In this document: one piece after another, positions 53,808 through 62,665 of the stretch
Position numbering within the stretch: position 1 is the first letter of the stretch
Layout: the number at the start of each line of letters is the position of its first letter
Assembly: GCA_007859995.1 (NCBI GenBank)
Contig: SMSL01000004.1
Span: 164,951-228,950, forward strand
Source: Candidatus Brocadiaceae bacterium S225
Lineage (GTDB): Bacteria > Planctomycetota > Brocadiia > Brocadiales > Scalinduaceae
Length of the DNA: 64,000 bases
Direction: 5' to 3'
Notes under the pieces: model-generated
What the model saw: only the letters and a program-made list of their open reading frames with translations
The model's database searches: none
Told to the model about the DNA's origin: nothing
Translations under genes and position numbers: made by a program

Positions 53808-54071
53808 CATGGAGAGAAGCAGAATATCAATTTCTACGCCGTATGGACAAAGACGAGAAAGCAAAAACCCGGATTATGTGAGAGTATTGTTAAAGAGCTT
53901 TCAAGAGACTGTCTTGCAAACGATTTTGATTTAACAGAGAAAGATCGTGAAAAGGCCCAACGTCAAATAAAGGTTATGGCAAAGGATATGTATTTATTAT
54001 ATGAAACATTTATCAACCATAACCAGGTCAAGCATTATGAAAGCTTTAAAACATTAAATTTTGTGTTCTAA
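53808..54071 (+). pseudogene. Unidentified ORF remnant
   Basis: An 88-codon stop-bounded frame reads VWTKTRKQKPGLCESIVKEL and later KDREKAQRQIKVMAKDMYLL, ending at TAA 54069-54071. Its composition looks protein-like (charged and helical). The only in-frame ATGs are near the end, and an in-frame TAA lies directly upstream. No family is recognised. It is most likely a 5'-truncated gene, or a gene using an unusual start. Confidence 0.35.
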
Positions 54072-54137
54072 TGTTAATGAGTCATACCGTTGAAAACAAG
54101 AGTAAATATAAGCATATTAAAAATCAATGTTGCACTT

Positions 54138-54219
54138 TGTCATTCCCATGAAAATGGGAATCTGATTGTCGCTGTACTGACAATTGTAGGTTCCCGCTCA
54201 ACAGAATACGGGAATGACA
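54138..54219. repeat. MITE-like inverted repeat element
   Basis: Outer arms TGTCATTCCC (54138-54147) and GGGAATGACA (54210-54219) are exact reverse complements. Just inside the left arm is the hairpin ATTCCCAT-GAAA-ATGGGAAT. The GTCATTCCC...GGGAATGAC theme is common among small interspersed repeats in many bacteria. Confidence 0.7.
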
Positions 54220-54258
54220 GAGGACAGCTCGATTGTTTGTTTTGACTTTATAATATTC

Positions 54259-54570
54259 CTATTTCATAAGGGAATGGATTCGTTTGACATCGAGCAGTGC
54301 CTTGTCTGTCGGGACTAGAGGGGTTATCTCTATATCCGTGAAAAATGGGAACAGTGGCAGGTTTGTTACGAGTTGGTCAAGGTCTTCGTTTGTATCAACT
54401 TCAATAATGGCAGCGGCACCTCTGCTGCCGGCCAGTTTTCCACCGGCAAGGATCCTGCCTCTTTTTCTCATCCTGATAAAATATTCCCACTCCTTGACAA
54501 CATATCCCAGGAAATCCTTCACCGGCATATCAGGTATTTTTTTTATTTGAACTTTTAATAAGAAGAGCAT
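54259..54570 (-). CDS. Muconolactone delta-isomerase-like (ferredoxin-like fold) protein
   Basis: 103 residues. MLFLLKVQIKKIPDMPVKDF, then EWEYFIRMRKRGRILAGGKLAGSRGAAAIIEVDTNEDLDQLVTNLPLFPFFTDIEITPLV matches the muconolactone isomerase/YciI-type dimeric alpha-beta barrel fold. True MIase shifts a ring double bond. Here it closes lipid locus 2 (122 bases after fabG). A double-bond isomerase or binding role on an acyl intermediate is inference. No other aromatic-degradation genes are seen. Confidence 0.75.
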   Translation of the reverse strand: MLFLLKVQIKKIPDMPVKDFLGYVVKEWEYFIRMRKRGRILAGGKLAGSRGAAAIIEVDTNEDLDQLVTNLPLFPFFTDIEITPLVPTDKALLDVKRIHSLMK

Positions 54571-54692
54571 TTTGTATAAACTCCTTTCTGTCTAATTCGC
54601 CATCTTTGTTTTGCGAACATTCCCAATTGATGCACTCCATATTTCTGGAAACTCGCAATGCGGAACTCGTAACACGCAACAATTATATGTAT

Positions 54693-55430
54693 CTATAACG
54701 CCAATCCACCATCAAGAGACAACACCTGACCGGTGATATAATTTGCATCATCTGACAGCAAAAACTTCGCGACCTTCGCCACATCGTCAGTCGTACCGAA
54801 TCTCTTCAGGGCTGTCATATCTGTCATCTTTTTCTTATATTCTTCAGGAAGCTCTGAAGTCATGTCTGTTTCTATGAATCCGCAAGCAATGGCATTTACA
54901 TTAATTTTTGCCTTACCAACCTCCTTTGCGAGTGCCTTTGTGAAGCCTATCATTCCTGCTTTGGAAGCGGAGTAGTTGGTCTGTCCTGCCACACCAGCAA
55001 TACCACTGACAGAGGTTATGTTGAGTATGTTTCCTCTTTTCTGTTTTATCATGGTCATGATGACAGCCTTGGAAAAATTGTATACACTCTTCAGGTTGAC
55101 ATTGATTACATCATCCCAGTCTTCCTCTTTCATCATGGCAAGGAGTTTGTCCCTCGTTATTCCCGCATTGTTGACCAGATAGTCTATTTGGCCGAATTCA
55201 TCTTTAACTTCTTTAACCATGTCTTTAGCACTCTCAAAATCGGATACATCCGCCTTCTTTGCCATGGCCTTGACTCCGAGCGCTTCTATCTCCTTTACGA
55301 GCTCATTTGCCAGGTCATCACTCTTGCTATAGTTGAAGGCAACATTGCATCCGCCTTTTGCCAGCTCAAGTACTATCGCTTTGCCTATACCTCTTGTACC
55401 GCCTGTTACTATTGCCGTCTTGTTACTCAT
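54693..55430 (-). CDS. fabG: 3-oxoacyl-ACP reductase FabG
   Basis: 245 residues, typical FabG. NADPH site TGGTRGIGKAIVLELAKGG, catalytic Ser in NITSVSGIAG and YSASKAG (YxxxK), and NNAGITRD and GFIETDMTSELPEE are all intact. It reduces 3-ketoacyl-ACP to the 3-hydroxy form. It belongs to lipid locus 2 and may serve both loci, since locus 1 lacks a ketoreductase. It is 145 bases downstream of the enoyl-CoA hydratase homologue. Confidence 0.95.
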   Translation of the reverse strand: MSNKTAIVTGGTRGIGKAIVLELAKGGCNVAFNYSKSDDLANELVKEIEALGVKAMAKKADVSDFESAKDMVKEVKDEFGQIDYLVNNAGITRDKLLAMMKEEDWDDVINVNLKSVYNFSKAVIMTMIKQKRGNILNITSVSGIAGVAGQTNYSASKAGMIGFTKALAKEVGKAKINVNAIACGFIETDMTSELPEEYKKKMTDMTALKRFGTTDDVAKVAKFLLSDDANYITGQVLSLDGGLAL

Positions 55431-55575
55431 ATCTATTGCCTCCAGGAAATTATTATTGATAAAAAAGATTGTAACTATTCACCGCTCCCCGGACAGAAAA
55501 CGCCGAGGACAAGAAGACGCAAGGGGCGCAAAGTTTAAAAGAAAATTGATGTAAAGATTATTAAAATCTATTTTT
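55431..55575. repeat. Imperfect hairpin spacer
   Basis: GACGCAAGGGGCGCAAAGTTT near 55524 faces GAACTTTGCGTCTGCGGTG near 55595 on the other side, giving an imperfect stem built of ACGCAAAG words. Likely a decayed interspersed repeat between fabG and the upstream gene. Confidence 0.4.
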
Positions 55576-56409
55576 TTATGTTTCTCTCTGCGAACTTTGC
55601 GTCTGCGGTGAGTTTTTTTTCAGCTTTGATCGCATCATTTTAGCAAATACACCGACCTCGTATTCCAGACCTTTTGTAATATCATTCTCTACTGCAAAGT
55701 TGACACATTTTTTCATTTCGATGAGAACTCCAGTGTCTCTCTCTAGCAGCACCTTTGCCATCACTATGGCTTGGCTTAGAAGCTCATTGTGTGGAACAAC
55801 CTGATTGACTAAACCCCATTCCAATGCGGTTTTTGCGCGGATCATCTTGCCAAGAAACAGCATCTCTTTTGCGCGAGCATGACCGATTAGTCGTGGTAAA
55901 CGTTGTGTTGTGCCCAGTGCCGGAATGATGCCAAGTTCCGGTTTGGCTTCCGGCAGATTGAAAAATGCACGTTCTGACGCGATACGCAGATCACATAGCA
56001 TTGCAAGTTCAATTCCTGCTCCTATCGCAATGCCATTAATTGCGGCAATAACCGGTTTCTGGCAATTTTCCATTTCAACAAGCATCTCGTAGGAACGATG
56101 GAACCGTTCGTAGTCTTTCTTTGCTACCAGATCTGAAATCCAGGACCCAAATAACTCTTCGCGGTCTACACCGTCGCAAAATACTCCTCTTAGCTTACTG
56201 GCAATAATAATGGCGCCAACATTCTCATCACTTTCGTACTGGTCCATCTTCTCATATAGAGCGTCCAGTAGCCAGGAACCCAGAGAGTTTCTACCGGGTT
56301 TGTTCAAGTAAATAATTCCAATTGTCTTGCCATTATCAGCTTCTATCTCTTCAAACTCCAGATAGTCATAACCGGAGTTGTCACCGCGATTCATTCGAAT
56401 ATCTTTCAT
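55576..56409 (-). CDS. Enoyl-CoA hydratase/isomerase family protein
   Basis: 277 residues, crotonase fold. GAIIIASKLRGVFCDGVDREELF and KPVIAAINGIAIGAGIELAMLCDLRIASERAFFNLPEAKPELGIIPALGTTQRLPRLIGHARAKEMLFLG are the oxyanion-hole and core segments. The catalytic Glu pair is partly visible (NLPEAKPELG). It hydrates or isomerises enoyl thioesters, or does related C-C chemistry. It starts five bases before the OYE gene stop region. In locus 2 it stands where a FabZ-type dehydratase would be expected. Confidence 0.88.
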   Translation of the reverse strand: MKDIRMNRGDNSGYDYLEFEEIEADNGKTIGIIYLNKPGRNSLGSWLLDALYEKMDQYESDENVGAIIIASKLRGVFCDGVDREELFGSWISDLVAKKDYERFHRSYEMLVEMENCQKPVIAAINGIAIGAGIELAMLCDLRIASERAFFNLPEAKPELGIIPALGTTQRLPRLIGHARAKEMLFLGKMIRAKTALEWGLVNQVVPHNELLSQAIVMAKVLLERDTGVLIEMKKCVNFAVENDITKGLEYEVGVFAKMMRSKLKKNSPQTQSSQRET

Positions 56410-56413
56410 AACG

Positions 56414-58441
56414 TTAAATCTTCAATCCTACTTCAAACCCTTCGTGAATTGCTTCGAGTGCTGTTCTCACTTCTACACAGTCACCTATTTTATATAATTC
56501 GTCAATCTTACCGTTCAATTTCCCGGTAAGGTTCTGATTGGATTTGTATCCTGCGGCGATGATAACTGTATCTGCAAAGATCTTAGTATCTTTATTGTCC
56601 TTTTCAAACGTCACGCAGACTTTATTCTTTTCTTTTTTTAATTTAGACATAGCCGATATATTTTTTATTTTTATTCCGGTTATACTGTTGATGCCGGCAT
56701 CCTGTACCTGCTTCAAGATAACCCATCTTGTTGAGATACCGAATTTTCCACCTATTTTATTTTTCATCTCCAGGATAGTAATGTTTCGTTTTCCCTTTGA
56801 AGTAAGTTCGACAGCTTCATCCCCGTTAATAATTTTATTCTTTAAAAGAAAGCAGGCAACTTCCGGTTCCATTGCCCCAATCTTTGCGGTGTGAAGGGCG
56901 ATTTCGCAACCGATCGTGCCTCCGCCAATAATTACGACGTCTTTACCTACCTTTACCTTATTATCAAATACGTCTTCGGCCACAACAACATTTTTCTCTT
57001 TAATACCGGAAATCTTTGGAATAAGAGGGCGTCCCCCTGTAGCCGCGATTACGACGTCCGGCTTTAATTTATCTATCGTAGTAGTGTCGACTTTTTTGCA
57101 GAGCTGTATTTTTACATTTAACTTCCTTATCTGGTTTTCCAGGAATGTTATAACATTTTCTATCTCTTCTCTTCCCGGAGGAATATAAGCATATCTTAAT
57201 TGACCACCAAGTGCATCTGTTTTTTCAAACAGATGTACGTCATGTCCTCTTAATGCAGCGACCCTTGCAGCCTCCATGCCTCCCGGTCCGCCGCCAATAA
57301 TCATTACCTTCTTCTTCTTTTTAGCCTTTCTGATCTTAAATTCACTCTCTCTGCCAGCTCTGACATTGTATAGACAACTGACAGATTTGAAGCCAAGCAG
57401 AGAATCAAAACATCCTTGATTACAGGCGATACATTTTCTGATATCATCGAATTGTCTATTTTTATACTTATTTGGTAATTCCGGATCTGCTATTAATGGT
57501 CTTCCAATCGAAACAATGTCTGACCGGTTATTGTCTATAACGTCTTCAGCCAGTGCCAGATCATTTATCCTAACTGATCCGATTACAGGTACGTTCACGC
57601 TGTCCTTAATCTTTTCAGACAGAAAGATATAAGACATCCTCGGGATAGCCATAAGCATTATGGGTGTGCGGCTTTCATGCCAGCCGGGTGAAACATTGAA
57701 CGCATCCACACCCGCTTTTTCCAATTCTTTCGCTATCACAACACTTTCATCTATCTTGAGGCCGTCTTCTACAAAATCAGCGCCTGATAAGCGGAAGATT
57801 ACAGGATATCTCTTCCCCACTTTTTTCTTTATAGCTACTACTATCTCTTTCGCAAAATTTATTCTGTTTTTGAGACTGCCGCCATACCTGTCTTTTCTCT
57901 TGTTCGTTGCCTTTGAAAGAAACTGGTTGATAAGATAGCCCATGCCGCCGTGTATCTCTACCGCATCAAATCCACCCTTTTTTACTCTTACTGTGGCGGC
58001 TACATAACCTTCTATCACCTTCTTTATTTCAGGGATGGTAAGCGCGTGCGGTTTCTGTTTTATGTTGACGTGTGCCAGGCTTGATGGTGATACAGGATGT
58101 GTTTTTGAGAAAAAAGAAGATGCACTTCTGCCGCCATGGAGTATTTGCGCTGCAACCTTAGTATCAAATTTGTGGAGCGTATCGGTTAATTTTTTTAATC
58201 CGGGTATATATTCATCCTTGTCCAGGCCAATTATGCTCTTCCATACCTTGCCGGTCATTTCCGGATAGCATCCGCCTACTACAATCAACCCCACACCGCC
58301 ACGAGCCCGTTCTACATAAAAATCTATAAAACGTTTGTTTATAGAACCGTCTGAGGTAAAGCCAAGATCCATTGCTGACATGGCCAGCCGGTTCTTGATT
58401 TCTAAATTGCCGATTTTTATTGGTTCAAATAGTTTACTCAT
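56414..58441 (-). CDS. Old-yellow-enzyme-type flavoprotein, 2,4-dienoyl-CoA reductase-like
   Basis: 675 residues from ATG 58441, where the start overlaps the upstream KAS-like stop by eight bases; the longer frame to 58483 has no support. Residues 1-~330 form the FMN TIM barrel (LFEPIKIGNLEIKNRLAMSAM, VGLIVVGGCYPE, GFDAVEIHGGMGYLINQFLS). A 4Fe-4S motif follows (CIACNQGCFDSLLGFKSVSCLYN). Then FAD/NAD domains (KVMIIGGGPGGMEAARVAALRGHDVHLFEK, VVIIGGGTIGCEIALHTAKIG). It matches FadH/BaiCD enzymes, which reduce conjugated enoyl thioesters. In locus 2 it could set or remove conjugated double bonds (inference). Confidence 0.92.
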   Translation of the reverse strand: MSKLFEPIKIGNLEIKNRLAMSAMDLGFTSDGSINKRFIDFYVERARGGVGLIVVGGCYPEMTGKVWKSIIGLDKDEYIPGLKKLTDTLHKFDTKVAAQILHGGRSASSFFSKTHPVSPSSLAHVNIKQKPHALTIPEIKKVIEGYVAATVRVKKGGFDAVEIHGGMGYLINQFLSKATNKRKDRYGGSLKNRINFAKEIVVAIKKKVGKRYPVIFRLSGADFVEDGLKIDESVVIAKELEKAGVDAFNVSPGWHESRTPIMLMAIPRMSYIFLSEKIKDSVNVPVIGSVRINDLALAEDVIDNNRSDIVSIGRPLIADPELPNKYKNRQFDDIRKCIACNQGCFDSLLGFKSVSCLYNVRAGRESEFKIRKAKKKKKVMIIGGGPGGMEAARVAALRGHDVHLFEKTDALGGQLRYAYIPPGREEIENVITFLENQIRKLNVKIQLCKKVDTTTIDKLKPDVVIAATGGRPLIPKISGIKEKNVVVAEDVFDNKVKVGKDVVIIGGGTIGCEIALHTAKIGAMEPEVACFLLKNKIINGDEAVELTSKGKRNITILEMKNKIGGKFGISTRWVILKQVQDAGINSITGIKIKNISAMSKLKKEKNKVCVTFEKDNKDTKIFADTVIIAAGYKSNQNLTGKLNGKIDELYKIGDCVEVRTALEAIHEGFEVGLKI

Positions 58442-59666
58442 ATTTTTTAACAACCAGGCATGAGTTGTTTCCTGACAAATCAAAAGAATTTATGAGTACG
58501 GTGTTTATCTCTTTTTCGAGTTTTTTATTAACAATATTCAGACTACATTCAGGATCTTTTTCTTCGCAATTAATTGTAGGCGGCACTAATCCGTTGTTTA
58601 TGGAAAGTAAAGCGGACGCTGTCTGTGCAGCTCCAGATGCGCCGTAACTTTCCCCTAATGTAGATTTAACAGAGTGGACAGGAATCTCAGTGCCACTCTC
58701 CCCAAATAGCTTATTAATAGCTTTTGCTTCTATGAGGTCTGACAACTTACCTGAATTTCCGTTTGCGCTAATCAAGTCTATGTCGTCCGTGCATATTCCG
58801 GCATCATCGATACATGATTTCATTGTGTTCACGGCTTTTTCAACCCTTTTCCCAATATCACTGTTTCTACTGCCTGTAAAGAGACTTCCATATCCGGAAA
58901 TTTCACCATATATTCTTGCCCCGCGGCTTAAGGCGTGATCATAGTCTTCCATTACAAAGACATAACTGCCTTCACTCATAATAAAACCATTTCTTCTTTT
59001 GTCGAAAGGCATGCTGATCTCGCTTCCGGCACCATCAGATCCCGCCAGCATTTTCCTCAGATAAAAGATCATGTATAGATCCAATGAAATCTGCTCAACT
59101 CCACCTGTTATGATTACCTTTGCTTTCCCATTTTGTATAAGTTTAATAGCATTGCCAATCGCGTCGGTACCGGATGTGAAACCGGAAGAAATTGTCCTGG
59201 CAAAACCCTTCATCTTGAAGAATACAGAGACGTAATTTATGGATGAATTCAGCGCGACATCATAACTCTGCATTGGTGAAAGATCTGATGGGCCATCCCT
59301 GACAATATCGTGAAAGTAATCTGTGGTTTGTGAGAAATTTCCAAGGGAAGAGCCAATGATAATCCCGGTATGGTTTGACAGTTCTTCATCTATCTCCAGG
59401 TTTGCGTCATCTACAGCCAGTTTTGCACCGGAACCCAGAAACTTTGTCCCTTTATTAAGATATCTTAAACCTTTACGTCCTAAATATTCTTCAGGATTTA
59501 AACCTTTGACTTCTGCTCCGTTCTTACATTCATACTTTGATAGATCAAGGCATTCCATAGGCGCTATAGCGGAATTGCCGGAAACTAGATTATTCCAGAA
59601 ATCCTGATGTCCGATACCTAACGGAGATACAACTCCAATACCAGTTATTACCGCTTTTTTCTTCAT
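58434..59666 (-). CDS. Ketosynthase-like chain-length-factor homologue of locus 2
   Basis: 410 residues, colinear with FabF but without its catalytic residues. The nucleophile position is Phe163 (SSGFTSGTDAI), the HGTGT His is Asn302 (SANGNSG) and the second His is Glu339 (KSTLGES). The same three positions are altered in the locus 1 copy, but to different residues at 163 and 302. It starts directly next to the KAS stop at 59667, in KS-then-CLF order, and overlaps the OYE start by eight bases. Expected role: structural partner that sets chain length or product shape. Confidence 0.86.
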   Translation of the reverse strand: MKKKAVITGIGVVSPLGIGHQDFWNNLVSGNSAIAPMECLDLSKYECKNGAEVKGLNPEEYLGRKGLRYLNKGTKFLGSGAKLAVDDANLEIDEELSNHTGIIIGSSLGNFSQTTDYFHDIVRDGPSDLSPMQSYDVALNSSINYVSVFFKMKGFARTISSGFTSGTDAIGNAIKLIQNGKAKVIITGGVEQISLDLYMIFYLRKMLAGSDGAGSEISMPFDKRRNGFIMSEGSYVFVMEDYDHALSRGARIYGEISGYGSLFTGSRNSDIGKRVEKAVNTMKSCIDDAGICTDDIDLISANGNSGKLSDLIEAKAINKLFGESGTEIPVHSVKSTLGESYGASGAAQTASALLSINNGLVPPTINCEEKDPECSLNIVNKKLEKEINTVLINSFDLSGNNSCLVVKKYE

Positions 59667-60875
59667 CTATAATCTACTGAAAATATTCGTGACATTATTT
59701 CCTCCAAATGCAAAGGAGTTGTTTATAACACAGTTGACTTTTGTTTCGCGTCCCTCATTTGGCACATAATCCAGGTCACACTCAGGATCAGGTGTTTCAT
59801 AGTGTATGGTAGGTGGAACCGCGTTGTTTTTAATTGCCAGACAACTGACGACAGATTCAATTGCGCTTGCGGCACCCATTGTATGGCCTATCATAGATTT
59901 TATAGAGCTGACTGGAATTCCTTTTGCCCGTTCCTTAAACACAGACTTTATGGCCATGGTCTCCATTCTGTCATTTAATGGTGTTCCTGTCCCATGTGCA
60001 TTGATGTAGTCTACGTCCGCGTAAGAGATATTAGCCATGGAAAGTGCATTTGACATAGCTACAATTGCGCCTGCCCCTTCCGGATGGGGTGCTGTCATAT
60101 GATGTCCGTCACAGCTCATACCGTAGCCCTTTAATTCGGCATAAATTTCAGCATTTCTTTTTGACGCGAAGTCCAGTGTCTCAAGCACCATTATTCCCGC
60201 ACCTTCTCCAATTATCAGGCCTTTTCTCTCTTTGTCAAACGGCTGGCACATTTCAGGAGCAAGTGCCTTCAGATTATGAAAATGCGTAAACTCTGTTTGT
60301 GGGATAAGTTCACCACCGCCTACCAGCATTACATCAACTTTTCCTTCGTATAATAGGTCTAATGCCCAGGCGATAGCGTGGTTGCCTGAAGAGCAGGCAT
60401 TTAGCGATACCATGTTAGGCCCTTCAAAACCAAAGTCTTCAGAAAGCAGAGTTGTTATAGACGATGGTGGGTATGTCAGTGCCACACCCATGTCAAAGCC
60501 GTTGGTCTTGTCTTCCGGTGTGTTACGTAACAGGTATTCAAACGGAGGCAGTTCTCCGGCAAGAGTTCCGATAGCGATACCAAACCTTTCTCTGTTGCAA
60601 CCTGTAATATCACCCAGGCCACTATCTTTCAACGCCTCTTTTGCCGCAGTGTATGTATATTTGTGTATCGTGTTTGCCGTGGTTTCGTTTTCAAAAACAG
60701 TATCAATTTTGAAATCTTTTATCTCACATGCACGATGTACTTTATATTGTGATGTGTCAAAGGACTTTAGCTCCGCAGTGCCATCTTTGCCATTCATGAG
60801 GGCATTCCATGCATTTGCAACACCAATACCATTAGCTATTACTAATCCTAAACCGGTTACAACAACTCTTGACAT
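59667..60875 (-). CDS. fabF: Beta-ketoacyl-ACP synthase II (FabF-type) of locus 2
   Basis: 402 residues with a complete triad: Cys161 in LNACSSGN, His294 in NAHGTGT and His331 in KSMIGHTMG. It performs malonyl-ACP condensation. It resembles the locus 1 enzyme (CQPFDKxRKGLxxGEGAG, YGxSCDGxHxTxPHPEG) and is probably a paralogue from locus duplication. The N-terminus is VVVTGLGLVIANGIGVANAW. It is 306 bases downstream of the B12 radical SAM gene, separated by an inverted repeat. Confidence 0.92.
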   Translation of the reverse strand: MSRVVVTGLGLVIANGIGVANAWNALMNGKDGTAELKSFDTSQYKVHRACEIKDFKIDTVFENETTANTIHKYTYTAAKEALKDSGLGDITGCNRERFGIAIGTLAGELPPFEYLLRNTPEDKTNGFDMGVALTYPPSSITTLLSEDFGFEGPNMVSLNACSSGNHAIAWALDLLYEGKVDVMLVGGGELIPQTEFTHFHNLKALAPEMCQPFDKERKGLIIGEGAGIMVLETLDFASKRNAEIYAELKGYGMSCDGHHMTAPHPEGAGAIVAMSNALSMANISYADVDYINAHGTGTPLNDRMETMAIKSVFKERAKGIPVSSIKSMIGHTMGAASAIESVVSCLAIKNNAVPPTIHYETPDPECDLDYVPNEGRETKVNCVINNSFAFGGNNVTNIFSRL

Positions 60876-61181
60876 GTTTAATCCTTCGGAAAAAATCAGA
60901 GAATACCTGGCTCTTCAGTACCAAGAGTATCCCGGCCATACTTCACAAAAAACAAATCCCCCTTATTCTCCCTTGTTAAAAGGTGAGTAAAGTCCTCGGC
61001 GTTGTTTGTCCGGGGAAGGGGGATTTGGCCTTTTATTATTGAGAAACAGTCTGATCAGCAACATGACTTGGCAGAAACAGGTGTTAATAAGCTACAAATT
61101 TCAAATCACAATGACTCGTCCTGAATATATGTACAAATAATTTTTTGCTAAAATTAGTAAAAAAAAACTTTTACCAGAAGA
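60876..61181. other. Spacer with 12-bp inverted repeat between the radical SAM and KAS genes
   Basis: CAAATCCCCCTT at 60953-60964 and AAGGGGGATTTG at 61016-61027 are exact reverse complements, the ends of a repeat-like hairpin. On the minus strand it lies between the radical SAM stop and the KAS start and might attenuate transcription within the operon. No gene is present. Confidence 0.6.
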
Positions 61182-62657
61182 CTAAGTCCTGGTGTTTGCC
61201 ATGTCCAGGTTTCTCTGGCTTTTCACTGTTTCATAGCGTTCCAGGGCTCTTTCATAATCTCCTGAAGCTTGTAGCTCTCTCAGGTTTTCTAACAGATGTT
61301 TGTAAACCTCCTGCCAGTCAAGATTAACCCTGAAGGCAAACATCGCGGCGTTGAGATTGTTCATCTCATCTTTTGCCGCTCTGAATTTTTTTCGTATTAC
61401 TTCTGTTGAATATATGTTGTTATAAACATACTCTATGCCATCAATAAATTCCTGAAGTGTGAGTTTAGACAAAATATACGTTAAATGATGCGACGTGTAA
61501 TAGATCCAGTCCTCAGGAAAGTTTGTTCTGAACAGTCTGTTGTCACCGTCAAGCCTCTTTTGTAATGGTGTATTGATAAACGGACATAATAAGCCACAAG
61601 TCATTATGTCGATCTTTGCATCCAATATAAAATCAACTACATCTTTAAATGTATCTGGCGTATCATTATCATTCCCAAAAACCATGGTTCCCCAGACGGC
61701 AAGGCCATGTTTTCTTATATTCTTTATTGCCTCTTTATATTTATCTATTGTTATGCGGAGGTTAACTCCCTTATTCATTGATTTTAACGCATCTTCATTT
61801 ATGGATTCAATACCAATGAGCACTCCCACGCATCCACTCTTTGCCATATAGTCCAGTGTTTCGTCATCCTCATAAATATTCAACGAAGTAAACCCGAACC
61901 AGTTCTGGTAAATACCTCTGTCAACCATCCCCTTAAAAAGATCTCTGACCCTTTGGTATGATTTTTTGCTATGGCCATAGAAATTCTCGTCTGTCAGGAT
62001 GAGCCCTCGGTATTGTCCTTTTATTGCCTCCAATTCATTCAGGACATCCTCTATCGGTCTCTCCCTGTACTTTCTCCCCTGGAACTGTGGGACTGAACAG
62101 AACTCACAACTGAACGGACAGCCTGCAGTTGTAATTATGCCGGAGTATCGGTATTTATACTTGTCTGTCAAAAACCTTCTATCCGGCAGAAGGTCCTTAT
62201 ATGTCTCCATAGGCGTCAAGCCGCCATCATATGCCGGCTTGAGTTCATTCTTTTCAAAATCAGAAATTATCTGATCCCATATCGGGACAGCTTCTCTTAT
62301 TACCACAGAGTCAACGTATTTGGCAGCCTCTTCAGGGTAGCTTGTGGCGTGTACCCCACCCATTATTACGGGTATTCCGTTCCTTTTGCATGCGGTGGCG
62401 ATCTGATACGCCCTGTTTGCCTGATAACTTACGGACGTTATTCCAACCAGGGCGACATTCGTCTTATCGAAACAGACATTTTCACCTTTTTCATCTACTG
62501 CCAGTTCCTGAGTTTCATCTATTATGTCTACTTCCCAGTTGTCGGGAGTTAACGCCTTCAAATATCCCAGGTTCACGGGCATCTGATTTAGTACTGAAAC
62601 ATTTTCCTCGCCAACATTACCTATCGGGTGAGGGTTTATAAGAATTAGTTTTTTCAT
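61182..62657 (-). CDS. B12-binding-type radical SAM protein (complete)
   Basis: 491 residues. Residues 1-~150 resemble a cobalamin-binding domain (KLILINPHPIGNVGEENVSVLNQMPVNLGYLKALTPDNWEVDIIDETQ); no DxHxxG is seen, as in the base-off BchE/HpnP group. The radical SAM site is TTAGCPFSCEFCSVPQFQGRKYRERP (CxxxCxxC). A C-terminal ~150-residue region (KLTLQEFIDGIEYVYNNIYSTEVIRKKF, DWQEVYKHLLENLRELQASGDYERALERY) is unique to this family. It pairs with the partial paralogue at 1-1086. Ladderane cyclisation or related C-C bond making has been proposed for anammox homologues. Confidence 0.9.
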   Translation of the reverse strand: MKKLILINPHPIGNVGEENVSVLNQMPVNLGYLKALTPDNWEVDIIDETQELAVDEKGENVCFDKTNVALVGITSVSYQANRAYQIATACKRNGIPVIMGGVHATSYPEEAAKYVDSVVIREAVPIWDQIISDFEKNELKPAYDGGLTPMETYKDLLPDRRFLTDKYKYRYSGIITTAGCPFSCEFCSVPQFQGRKYRERPIEDVLNELEAIKGQYRGLILTDENFYGHSKKSYQRVRDLFKGMVDRGIYQNWFGFTSLNIYEDDETLDYMAKSGCVGVLIGIESINEDALKSMNKGVNLRITIDKYKEAIKNIRKHGLAVWGTMVFGNDNDTPDTFKDVVDFILDAKIDIMTCGLLCPFINTPLQKRLDGDNRLFRTNFPEDWIYYTSHHLTYILSKLTLQEFIDGIEYVYNNIYSTEVIRKKFRAAKDEMNNLNAAMFAFRVNLDWQEVYKHLLENLRELQASGDYERALERYETVKSQRNLDMANTRT

Positions 62658-62665
62658 TTTTTCTC

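Larger units (their letters stand above)
53720..54258. other. Intergenic region with a gene remnant and a MITE-like repeat
   Basis: 539 bases. It contains an open stretch without a start (53808-54071) and an inverted-repeat element (54138-54219), both listed. Confidence 0.6.
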
